Positions 51,701 through 61,398 of a DNA stretch of 64,000 nt are shown here, in pieces. The position numbers were made by a program, and so were the translations under genes. Location: assembly GCA_014773175.1 (NCBI GenBank), contig VXCM01002223.1, positions 1 through 64,000 on the forward strand. The letters are read 5' to 3'. This DNA comes from Lucifuga dentata (Eukaryota > Chordata > Actinopteri > Ophidiiformes > Bythitidae). The notes below the pieces were generated by a model. It saw only the letters and a program-made list of their open reading frames with translations, was not told the origin of the DNA and ran no database searches. Positions within the stretch are counted from its first letter, which is position 1. Each line of letters opens with the position of its first letter.

Positions 51701-53237
51701 TAGGTTATCAATAACAAAAACACTACATATCAACAAACAAGAGCAATACAAAAATTTGGAAAGAATGCAGCGAGTTTACTCAACCATATTTCTCATGAGC
51801 CACAGTTTTGCCTTTTTTTAAAAGCAACGGCGAATAAATAAATGACCAGATCAAAACTTTCCAGTTAAATACACTTACGGATCAACTGATCAACTCAATC
51901 ACCTTTACTGATCGCTAACACATTTGAGGCAAATACAATTTAAAACGTCGCACATTTCAGAACAATAAAATTTACTGCCAGACTGAAACAGGACTTAATT
52001 TTTGCACAATGGTGTTTTTTGAATCACATCCCCTACATGTAAATAAAGATGTACTATAATAATATTTCTTTCAAGCCAAACACCAAAAGAAGCCAATAAC
52101 TGCCATTTATGATTGAGGGAACATCATTGCATGACAACACTGAGTTTGATGAAGTTCCCCATTGTGACATTTAACTGGTTGGTAGCAACAATGAATCTGG
52201 CCCTATGTCATTTTCATTGTGGCCGCTCAAAATTTAAATCACATTTCCCAAGAATTCACCATAACATATCTGAAATTGCTTCAAAGCATGTCTTTTGAAG
52301 AACATTATGTGCCTGTCTTAACATTAGCAAGTGTCTGTACTCGTGTATTTTTTCTACCAATGATGGAAAGCTACTTAAACTGACATTAAGGAGGAGTTAA
52401 TGTCTGACGTAATCGTGTAAAACACCTGCTCCATAGTAGTTTAACAACCAAACCCCAAATTACATTTATCATTACAACTTCTGGGGTCATATTCATAAAA
52501 TATTATTGTCAGGTTAAGTTCACCACCTGTTTCGTCTCTCTCCCGCTTTCTTCTATCCCCAAAGGAAACTTGCCTCATTTTTAGTAATTTCTGTGCCCTC
52601 AAATTATCGGCTGGGAAAATACGTTCTACTTTTCAACCTCTCTGTGCAAAAAAGCCAAAGGAGCGAGAGCGAGAAAGGAGTGAAGAAAAGAAGCAGGTGT
52701 TAGACAAAACTGGTAGTTTACACCTAATGCAAATAGTCCCTCTTGATTCGTAGATTTATCACACACACACACGCACGCACGCACACACACACACACTCCA
52801 GTACAATGATTACAACAATTTGAATAAAGAGCACACACAAGGCTTGACATGGCCTTATCAATAAAACCACATGTGAGTCTTTATGTCATAGTGACTTCTC
52901 TGTCATGTCAGCCAGTGATAAAAACCCAAGAAAAATTCATTCAATTGTCAATGGAAAAAGTCAAATTATAATCATCTGCATAAGTGAATGAAAATCAAAC
53001 CAGAGAGGAAATTTGTCACTGCATGTCTTGCTAACATTAGGATTTATATGGGTAAATAGTGCATTGAAAACTTGAGATTCTGCATATAGGATCCAAAGAA
53101 GAAAGACAAAATCATCTTAAAATAAAGTTAAACATTCTTTTGTGATTTTTACTTCTATTTCTGACTATCTTTTTACTAGATTGCCAAAAGAAAAAGAAAA
53201 CAAAACAACTATGAACAAAATTACAGCTAGTCTACTG

Positions 53238-53277
<40 letters not shown>

Positions 53278-55933
53278 ACAGTATTTATATAATATAGCTG
53301 CACAGTGAAAATATCTTAATGTCTTAATTAATGCTTAAGATGAGAGATCCACTGTATGTGTCCATGACACAGAGACAAAGACAGACAACAACACACATTC
53401 TTAATAGCATGCTTTATTATAAGAAATAAGAAGCAATAACCTTTTTGCCAAGTAAGGCTGATGGCATCTTCTTCTAAAACCTGTGTGCTCATGTCTTAGT
53501 AGCAGACACACACATAGGCACACTTATATACTACAAAGAGGGAGAGAGAGAGAGAAAGAGAGAGAGAGAGACAGAAACCTAGGGGGACTTAGGATAAGGA
53601 AAGAAAAAATGCTCTTATCAACTGTTGTTCAACATTGTTGGATGTGAATGGCCCTGTCCATAAATCAGGGTTTTATGGTCTCTACAGTGTTGCTAACCCC
53701 GAACCTTCTGCCTACATAGCAGGACCAGGTGACCTGCTCCCTTCAGGCAACAGTGTCCTCTCACAGACAGGAAGAAAAACACCAAAATTTACTCAGAGTA
53801 CCATGATACCATGACTGTCCTCCATCGAACTCTCTATTAATTTTGCAAGATCAAGTGTTCCAACCACCTCAGTGCAGCAAGTCTCTGTCTGAATATTTCC
53901 AAAAATGTGGCCATTGATAACTATTTTTTGCCTCAAACTTCACAAATCAGGCAATTAAATCACTGCCTCATGCAATTATAACTGGATGTCTGGTAAACTG
54001 ACTGATTCCTATCTGTGGCCTAAAGGCAACCAAGCCTTTTTAATTCTGCAATAATGTGAAGAGACTGTAAATCTTATCTTTTTTAACAGCCCTCTGTAAA
54101 AAATAAGACTTCCTTTCTCTTTTATTGTATGTCATTAGATGCAGTTATCCTCAGGGAAGTGTGTTATGTTGTTGAATACAGATGTGAACTATTTACTACT
54201 CCTACATAATTGAGACTAACAAGTTTCAAAGTGATATTCAAATAAATGCATCCCTCCTAAACGAGACAATTCATTAATATGTGGCCCTGAAAAAAGCTGC
54301 TGCTCACCGAGATGCCTTTGCAGACCTTCTGGTACGACAGAAGACAGTGATCTGGAGTGAGGTGGAAAGAATACATGTCTTTGTCTTTCAGATCTCCTCT
54401 CTTTCCTTCTCCTTGTCCTTCTTCACCTCCTGTTAGTGCTTGATGAAGATCTTCTACATAGCTCTGTCTTGTGACTCCCATGTCATTTGCTTCCCTGGTC
54501 ACCTCATCTTCTGAAACTAGACACAAATGTGTTGGTTAAACAAGAGAATGGCATTTCTGTTTGATTTGAAGCAGAACAGTTGAGACATAAGAAAGATGAA
54601 AGGGCCTGGAATCAGGAAGTGGACAAAAAAAGGTGCCAGTACTCCCCTTATCTGTGTGTTGGGCACTGTTGGCTGGTCATTGGGTCAGATCCGAGTGGGG
54701 AGTGGGGTCCCTGAAAATCTCCCTTATTTTCAGAGCTCAATGTTAGCAAGTACTGAGTTCACAGTGATTTTTGTTTTATTTAATATGTCCTTTCACCATG
54801 AGAATGAAATTTTATTGGCCCCTGTTCTCATCAAAGTTGCCCATCCCTGGTATATATAAATACGCAGTCCCCCCATTTAATTTGTTCAGCTGCAACCTTT
54901 GTTATTGTTTTCCTCTGCATTGTTCTGCCGTAGAGTATGGAAGATTTATGAGAGGTTTCAATATTCCGGAAAATGTCCCGGTACTCTGAAATGAAAATCA
55001 CAGAGGTCCCGGTGCTGCACCGGCCCACTTCAAGCACTGCCTGGAATGTCGTTGAACCCAGGACATTGAGGGTACATGACAAGGAGATGCTGCTATTCGC
55101 ATTTAAACATGTTACATGTCATGTACATATGACAGCTGACTAAGGAGCAAAACCATAAACATGGATTATGTAGTAATGCATGAACCTACGTGAAAGCGGA
55201 TTTGAAGGGAAAAGCACACAGAGAAACGAGGGGGAATGTCATCAGCTGCTGCACAGCTGCTCATGCAGGGTTGAGGGTCCCAATTAAACACATCAAACAC
55301 AGAAACACTGAAGACACAGAAGCCTGCACATAGCTGTCACAACCCCATCTCTGCCTGTCAACTCTACAGATGGACCGCAATAGAAAACTAAGGAGCATTT
55401 ATGTTCCAGGTGTCCTTCCAAGAAAATGTACTTGTGCATATGTAACCGTACACACAACACTAACTTGCACATACAAAGACAAGCCTTGTACAGCTTAATC
55501 TACTTTATACACCTGTAAGCTGCAGCACAGGAGTGAAGAGGGACGATGAAACAAGGTCATTGCTGTCCCTCTGGGTAAAGGACCAATAGTCAATGAAATG
55601 AGGTTCAGCCAGGTGCTTACACAGGATGAATAGCCTGATGACTGGTAGACCTGCAGCAACAAGTCTAGTTAATAACAAAAAGATGTCTTTGCCTTACATA
55701 TAAGCCCCACGACTGCAAATAAAATTACAACAAATGTCCTTGAAATGTATATGTGCCTTTCCACAATGTGTGTGCATCTTATTTTTTCTCCTACCTTCTC
55801 CTAGCCATGCTGAGCTGCCATCAGTGAGAGCCAGAGTGAACCCAGCACCAAGGTCCATGGCCCAGTCCACTCGCAGGAAGCAAGGGGTACCTGGATCATT
55901 GGTCAAAGTGATCTGTCGGAGTGTAAGATTCAT
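39561..55933 (-). CDS. xrcc4: DNA repair protein XRCC4 (complete coding model)
   Basis: Xrcc4 is the homodimeric nuclear scaffold that binds and stabilises DNA ligase IV and works with XLF in non-homologous end joining. Exons on the minus strand: 55933-55795, 54516-54308, 45885-45719, 44911-44747, 43351-43248, 40516-40468, 39636-39561. All have GT/AG borders and matching phases, giving 302 residues (human: about 334-336). The first two exons form the globular head, the next two the coiled-coil stalk, and the last three an acidic disordered tail. The first five exons are secure by similarity ([26 protein letters not shown]). The last two rest on splice sites, phase and the AATAAA, so the C-terminus is tentative. 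Neighbours vcan and tmem167a match the vertebrate order. Confidence 0.9.
39689..39719. repeat. (CA)n microsatellite
   Basis: About 15 CA units just upstream (in xrcc4 sense) of the tentative last-exon acceptor; read on the minus strand it gives a TG run. Confidence 0.95.
40468..40516 (-). CDS. xrcc4: xrcc4 exon 7 (tentative): short tail exon
   Basis: 49-nt exon with a strong acceptor (ccttttccctccag) and donor gtgattg, phase 1 to 2. It reads [16 protein letters not shown], close to human GLASAAVSKDDSIISS in the same region. It fits the phase left by exon 6 exactly. A microexon of this size could be skipped. Confidence 0.65.
43248..43351 (-). CDS. xrcc4: xrcc4 exon 6: acidic tail
   Basis: 104-nt exon, phase 2 to 1. 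It encodes [20 protein letters not shown], then [16 protein letters not shown]. Highly acidic, Ser-rich and probably disordered; the SDSE and CSED sequences suit CK2-type phosphorylation. The acceptor is atttctttcag and the donor gtgtgtatg. Confidence 0.85.
43352..45718. other. xrcc4 introns 4 and 5
   Basis: Intervals flanking the 44747-44911 exon. 44190-44270 carries a fragment starting cagtggttctcaaactgtga and continuing with cccctagtggtacgcc, wording common in dispersed vertebrate repeats. No other gene is seen. The plus-strand open frame 44215-44604 overlaps this repeat and has no domain. Confidence 0.55.
44747..44911 (-). CDS. xrcc4: xrcc4 exon 5: coiled coil and ligase IV-binding segment
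   Basis: 165-nt exon, phase 2 to 2. It encodes [20 protein letters not shown], then [20 protein letters not shown] and [28 protein letters not shown] is the most conserved stretch of XRCC4, in the stalk region contacted by the inter-BRCT linker and BRCT2 of DNA ligase IV. Confidence 0.95.
45719..45885 (-). CDS. xrcc4: xrcc4 exon 4: end of head and start of coiled coil
   Basis: 167-nt exon, phase 0 in and phase 2 out. [20 protein letters not shown], then a heptad-rich [20 protein letters not shown] and [20 protein letters not shown]-xL aligns with human FRLGSFNL. The Leu/Asn/Glu heptads form the parallel coiled-coil stalk of the dimer. It is separated from exon 3 by an 8.4-kb intron. Confidence 0.92.
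47153..47204. repeat. (CA)n microsatellite
   Basis: CA run with a few T interruptions in xrcc4 intron 3. Confidence 0.9.
47632..47860 (+). repeat. dispersed repeat fragment
   Basis: Starts tgccaaggaggttatgtttt, a phrase I associate with a repeat widespread in animal genomes, and later has gtggggtgtgg...gaagaacca. It ends in a two-copy local tandem of about 35 nt (ggtgcagatgtggctcatga, twice, at 47780-47850). Class unknown to me. Confidence 0.5.
49026..49604 (-). mobile_element. TIR element copy C (inverted orientation)
   Basis: Left TTAA at 49026-49029, then aggatcatactggtggtttt and gcatgtttgagcccaataaa. The right end reads gtatttactgggctcaaaca then tgcaaaatcaccggtatg, an inverted repeat of about 80 nt. 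The interior is the reverse complement of copies A and B (caggtgatacacccacctt, gcatgactgtagaaggcac). Non-coding. Confidence 0.75.
52759..52797. repeat. (CA)n/(CG CA)n microsatellite
   Basis: CA run with CACG units in xrcc4 intron 3. Confidence 0.9.
53241..53276. repeat. (TA)n microsatellite
   Basis: About 18 perfect TA units in xrcc4 intron 3. Confidence 0.95.
53540..53572. repeat. (GA)n microsatellite
   Basis: GA run with one AA interruption. Confidence 0.9.
54308..54516 (-). CDS. xrcc4: xrcc4 exon 3: head domain, second half
   Basis: 209-nt exon, phase 1 in and phase 0 out. It encodes [20 protein letters not shown], then [20 protein letters not shown] and [19 protein letters not shown] ending in KGIS. 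This matches the human SESEISQEADDM...YVGELRKAL...YTFNFS...KDVS order, with a slightly longer Gly/Glu insert ([18 protein letters not shown]). The acceptor is tgtgtctag and the donor gtgagcag. Confidence 0.93.
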
Positions 55934-55955
55934 GTCTTTTGTGTGGCCTTCAAAC
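55795..55955 (-). CDS. xrcc4: xrcc4 exon 2: start codon and N-terminal head domain
   Basis: Coding 55933-55795, 46 codons plus one base. ATG at 55933 begins [20 protein letters not shown], then [19 protein letters not shown] and SSAWLGE. The LTDG-SAW block is the clearest match to the XRCC4 head beta-sandwich. The acceptor follows a pyrimidine tract that includes the N at 55978, so the exon starts at 55955 with 22 nt before the ATG. No other in-frame ATG lies in this exon. Confidence 0.92.
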
Positions 55956-55959
55956 CTGT

Positions 55960-55994
55960 AAAAAAAAAAAAAAAAAANAAAAAAAAAAAAAAAA
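55960..55994. repeat. poly-A tract with one N (55978), next to an xrcc4 acceptor
   Basis: On the minus strand this is the poly-T tract of the exon 2 acceptor; its exact length is uncertain because of the N. Confidence 0.9.
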
Positions 55995-58900
55995 GAATTA
56001 AGAGATGCCTAGTTTTACCTCAAACACAGTGATAAGATCTTGTCTGTGCCACAATCAGCTTTCAAACAAGTCCACTACATTAATTACTGTATATTTAGGA
56101 TATTTTGCAGTGATTGAACTTTCTCTTTCCAACTGATAGCCCTCTCACATCTAAGATCTTGACTTTTGATGTTGTAAGAAATGTTAGTCTTTCAGTTGCA
56201 ATTTGCCTTGTTACTCTATTATTTAGATTTGTGTTTTTGTTTTTTTGGGTTTTTTTTTTTTTGTGTCTTCCATGAGGGTCTGTCTGACTCAGTGGAACCA
56301 CAGGGTGATTTACAGGTTTTGGCAATGAAATTTTCCTGACCAACCCTGAGGAAATTAAATGCTGACTAAGAAAAAGACAAAATATTATTGTAAAACACTC
56401 ACTCTGTTATTTGGTTTGTTGTAATGGATTTGAATACAGTATAATAGCCCTGTGCAGTAGAACTGTACTTTACAAGCTCAGTTTTCACCGATTTAAGTCA
56501 TGAAACATTACCTCAATAATCTATAAATCCTGGTCACCAATACCAACCTGATCAGCAAATATTTATGTGATAAATTGAGTCACTATCTCTCCAAACTCCT
56601 CAACTTTGTCGAGAACTATTAAACTAGGCATAGCAGTAAAACATTATGGAACCGCAATATTTATTTTGGTCATGAATCACATTCATGAAGAAACTGATTT
56701 CCCTGGATAGTTTATGATATTTTTCTACTCTGGAGCCAAATTGTAGCCACTCCAATTCAACGGTGTGCTTCTTTTTCTATTACACTCCCAGCTGATCTGA
56801 TCTGAAGCTAAGCCATCAGTTTGGCCCTGGTAGGATTTACCAAGCAGTGAAAAATGCCTTTAGAACTGAGAATAGTTGCCAGTTTAAAGACTAGAAGGAA
56901 AGAGAGACTGACAGGTGTAACACTTCATTTTGATGTCTGAGTGCAGGAGATGCTAACTCATCCATGACCTTTCTACAAGAAGTGGAGTAAAAACTCTGGC
57001 ATACCTTTGCATTAATATTAATGTTCTTACAATGATTCCGGCCAACTTTATAGTGAGATAAATCGAAACTTGACAAAGTACTCAAGGACCTTAATGACTG
57101 ACCGAGCTAATTCACAGCAGAATTTGTTAATGTCACTGTCTTCTCAGGGTATGACTCTAGGCTTCACTGCTGCAGTTAAAGTCCAGAAAATCACTCCAGT
57201 TAAAAATGTATCACAAAAATGTTGATTTAAGGACTGCAAGATGATCCATGGAATCATGCCTGAAATGTTCCTCTGGTTTACTGGCTTCATAATTTTTCCT
57301 CTTAAAGAGCTTGAGAAACTTTTACTTGATTACGGATGTCCAGGCTAGAACATGTGATTACTGCTTCCACGTGAAGCGAGAGGTGAGTTGGATATCTTCC
57401 CTGCTTAACTACAGGGCAAAGTGTGTGGAGATGGAGGGAAAAGGACACCTAAATTGGCAGTTAGCCAAGCTGGGCATGTTTGAAAAAATGAAAATGAGCC
57501 CCTTTGGACAGTGCGCTGTAAGTTATGACGTGACTGCACGTTTTTTTGTATTTTTCCATTGTATCCCTCTCCATACGGGCTGACAGAGCAGGTGGTCAAG
57601 GTGATTCAAAATGAGAGATAGAGCTAAGATCTGACACAGGCGTACCCATATGTGCCCCATTCAACACACATATGTTTGCACAGATGCACACACAAAGAAC
57701 CCTGCAATAGATTAAAGTTGACCCTTTGTGCTGCAAGAAGAGAAGGGTGTGGCTGGACCAAGGGGCCGAGCAAAAAGGGGGGAGCTTGAGGGTTCAACTT
57801 TAACCTCATAAAGTGAGCCAAGCTACTCATTAGTTACTGTAACATCTGTTGTGCAGGGACGATGACCCCATGGTAATGACAGAAGGACACTCCAATTAAA
57901 TAAATAACGCTGTCTGTCAGGAACGGAGCAGTGTGCTGTGCCTTCAGAGCTGATGCAGGAGTCTCCTGGTTACCTTCAGCTCGATTTACTGACACAGTCG
58001 CTCAGATCCTTAAATCATCAAAAAAAAAAAAAAAAAAAAGATCCAATTCAACTTATGCACAGCCTTTATCCTAATCCCTCAAACTTTTCATTGTCATCTT
58101 TCCTGTATGAAAACAGATAGACATAATTAATGTGCAGGAAGTACTGGGCAAATGAGGAATTTTCTAGGAAACACCAGTCACATGGAGCCTCTGATTATCT
58201 ATGCTGAGTTCTAATGAGGAGTTCATGCAGAGTGGAAGAAGCCGAGGCAGTTAACTGTCTCCGTAATGGGTCCTGACAATTAGGCCAGTCCTCTCACTGT
58301 CCTTTCACTGGAGTTTCCTCTTGTGCTTTCTCCAGTACAACTGTTATTGTTTTACACTGGAAAAAATGAACTCTCTTTAACCAGTCCACTGTTATCATGT
58401 TCAATCAAAGACTATTGCACTGTCGGCTAAACAGCATCAGGCTGTACCATAGTGTTCCTCATTGATCCTTTCGGGCTACTTCACAAACAGAAATGGTATG
58501 CAGATGATAAAACAAAGCCTAATTAAACATATCTGAAAATCTTTCTGCAAGTAAAAACTAGCTGACAACATGATTGTGCCAGATGAAGAAAGCATGACAA
58601 CATGACTGATTCACTGTATGTCTCACCACAAAGACACATTTTGAAAAACCATCTCCTAACCATAGACATGTTTAGTCCTGATAATCTTGCCACCTGCAGG
58701 AGAGACTGTGATGTCATGGTCATGGGTCAGAGTCATTGTCTAGAAGTCACGACTTTTCCTTTCCATAAACTCTTTACAGAGTAAAATATTTTAACCTTGT
58801 CCTTGCAAAATCATTTGACATTGGTAAGAACTTCTAAGTGCAACAAGCGTGAAACATCCATGAAAAACCATTGGCAATGGGTTGCAACAGTTGATTATGG

Positions 58901-59682
58901 TCTTTAAAGTATAGCTTGCTACAGATGCATCCATCTCTGCTTCAACAATATCAACACATGCTGTCATCTGGAATAATAATCTTAAAGGATCAGTTCACCC
59001 AAATTACAGAAAAAAATAGTGTCATATAGTGTACGTTTTATTTGACTCTAGTGCCACTTTCATACAAAGCAATCAGAGACAGTGCAGCAAAACTCCAGCA
59101 GTGTAATTGCATGTGTGCATTCCCAACGTGTTTAGAAGTTTTCAGGTCAAATCTGAAACAACAGAGACGCCATATGAGCATTGTTACCTCCTTAATTACG
59201 ACTTCCCCTAGATTCAAAACTCTCAGTAAACATAACCTGATGTCCTCACTCATACAAAAAGAGAAATGCTGAAAATACTGCAGTCACATCAAATCTTGAT
59301 TTGACTAATCATCAGGTGTAGATACACCTCAAGGAGGATGAGTCTGTAATGTCTACACGAGACCAATGTCTCCATTCCAAAGACTTTGTCACTTTTTCCT
59401 GCCAGCAACTTACAGTCAAATATGCTCAAGATTATGTGTGGTTACCAATATAGAAGATTTCTTCTTACATTGAGAGCACTCTAGGGGTGTCAGAAAGGGT
59501 TGTGGAGATTTATGAAACATGGTTTAAATGTAATCAAGATGCTGTCATTGCATGGCTGGACGGAGGGGAACCCACTGTGAAAAACTTGAGGACCACAAAG
59601 ATTTACATATAACATCAGCAACAGAACAGGATAGGAAAGACTAGGATGCATTATAGAACCTAGCATAAGAAAACCCAGTGAC

Positions 59683-59690
<8 letters not shown>

Positions 59691-59721
<31 letters not shown>

Positions 59722-59738
59722 AGGGNGGGGGGGGGGGC
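59691..59738. repeat. (GT)n(G)n simple repeat with one N (59726)
   Basis: GT run, then gaggg, N and a G run. The N separates two G-rich ends. Confidence 0.9.
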
Positions 59739-60256
59739 AACTTTTATTAATAAATATCTATACTAAGTGTAAATACAGTTTTTCTGTCTTAGTCAATTTT
59801 ATAATCTATTTTATTCAAGTCTGTTTTCCTAATTTCTTTCACTGCTGAGCATAGCTGAAAGTATAAGAATTTCACTGTCTGCAATGTTCTACCATATGTT
59901 TGTGCATTATGGGATATGTGTAGACTTGAATCTAGAAGCAGCAACTAGCAAAAGTTTGGTGCTTATTTTGAAATGATTGATCAGTTACCAACGTTATCAT
60001 CAGTGATATTTCTTTCATGGCCAATTTGGTTAATTGACATAGAAAACAATGTTGCATTAAAATAGTACAATATATCTCCATCATACAGTACACTTTAGTG
60101 CTGTAGCCTATGTATGGCACAGGTTCTTCATTTTCTCTCTTACAGTCATGTTACCACAGGTGAGGCTTTTCTTATTATTTATAAATTCAACACCAGCATT
60201 AGTAATATTGTAACTTCCGGGTACTGCCTGTGGGGTTTCTAATTATTCTAACTTAC

Positions 60257-60375
60257 TTGTTGACTTTTTCCTGTGCAGATTCATTAACTTTACTTATCGG
60301 TCCAGGTATTTCTTCAGTGGCTCTGACGTGCTGCAACGGATCCACTGGTTGCAGTAGCTTTCTCTTCACAGGAGA
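60257..60375 (-). other. xrcc4: candidate xrcc4 5' exon (untranslated or N-terminal extension)
   Basis: Bounded by an acceptor-like tgctaatttag (exon starts 60375) and a strong donor (caa|gtaagtt, exon ends 60257). Splicing to 55955 leaves one frame open through all 119 nt and on into the Xrcc4 ATG, with no ATG of its own. Alternatively it is simply part of exon 1 with transcription starting a little upstream. In mammals XRCC4 has a non-coding first exon, so untranslated sequence is the default reading. Confidence 0.45.
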
Positions 60376-60989
60376 CTAAATTAGCAAGTAGTTAATGACT
60401 ACCTATAGTTAAGGTATGGGTAAAAATATTAACTAACTGACATCCTGCAGAGTAGCTACATACTGTTCTGTGTGGCGTGGAAATTAACCATTAATTTCTG
60501 AATAAAACTGGAATCACTGCCGCTCTTCCTGCACGGAAGGTTCGCTGACAGTTCCTGTCTTCAAGTGTTGTCGGAAATATTGTCTGTTTGATTTGCGTGC
60601 ACATGGACGGCCAAAAGAAGTCGTATTTACCAGTGGGAATCCATTTTATAATCAGATAAACAGCTTACTAATTCTGAGATGTCTGATGGGTAAATTTGAA
60701 CATTACAATTTCGATATAGCCAGAAAAAAATATCTTGCCTCCAGGTTTTTTTCAGACCAAGAACACTGGAATACGTAAAAATGTTGTAATTGCATTTCCG
60801 AACTAGGAAGTGGAAGCTTACGAGGAGCACATGAAGGCAGCAACTGTGACAGAAGTTTCTGCTTGTTTGCTCAGCCAATCAGCAAACAGAGTGATACGTA
60901 CAATGCGTATTTACGTTATGTAAAACCTCCTTTACGTTACGTAAGTTCCAGGGAGGAGGAAGTGTGATGTGGCTTTGACTAGCAACAAA
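60376..60989. promoter_or_regulatory. xrcc4/tmem167a bidirectional promoter region
   Basis: The two genes are head to head with at most about 0.6 kb between the xrcc4 5' exon and the tmem167a ATG. The interval has ETS-type cores (ggaagtgg near 60808; aggaagtg near 60957) and repeated acgt/ttacgtaa sites around 60895-60945. No TATA box sits at a sensible distance from the tmem167a start. This is typical of housekeeping bidirectional promoters, and the human orthologues are also divergent neighbours. Confidence 0.55.
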
Positions 60990-60992
60990 ATG
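60990..60992 (+). CDS. tmem167a: tmem167a exon 1 coding part: ATG only
   Basis: ATG followed at once by gtaagatt. The initiator codon alone is separated from the rest by a 1.2-kb intron. The start is fixed by the Ser-Ala-Ile continuation in exon 2, which has no Met of its own at the N-terminus. Confidence 0.9.
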
Positions 60993-61360
60993 GTAAGATT
61001 GTGTATACCCATTTTCGGCTTCATCACCTTTAAAGAGTTAGCTGCATCAGTCATTCTGCGTCTAAAATGTGTCTGGTCATGCTGTGTCTGTAGTTAATTC
61101 GTGCATTTGGTGCAAAGTAGGACACAATGCTAAGCTATCCAGCTAACGTTAGCTAATTGGTAACTTCAGCCACTCCAGCTATCATACTATATTTCTGATC
61201 TAAATCATTAAGATGCAATATACTGCTCACTCGTCATAGTTACCTACAGTTTAGTTGCGGTATTATATTAAATGTAATGGAGGCAATTAATAATTCATAA
61301 GATCGAGTAATTCGCGTTGTTAGTTGTTGTGCCACGTAGCTGCATAGCACATTCACAGGG

Positions 61361-61398
<38 letters not shown>

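Larger units (their letters stand above)
45886..54307. other. xrcc4 intron 3 (8.4 kb)
   Basis: Largest xrcc4 intron. Contents: (CA)n at 47153-47204, a dispersed-repeat fragment at about 47632-47860, TIR element copy C at 49026-49604, (CA)n at 52759-52797, (TA)n at 53241-53276 and (GA)n at 53540-53572. No host gene, RNA gene or regulatory element can be supported. Confidence 0.65.
55956..60256. other. xrcc4 intron 1 (4.3 kb)
   Basis: No exon recognised. Holds poly-A at 58019-58039 and a GT/G simple repeat with an N at 59726. The phrase ttaaaggatcagttcaccca at 58983 recalls teleost MITE ends, but no second end was found. Confidence 0.6.

Noticed and set aside
58983..59260. TTAA-aggatcagttcaccc as a complete MITE
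   Set aside because: Only one end is recognisable; no inverted partner found nearby.
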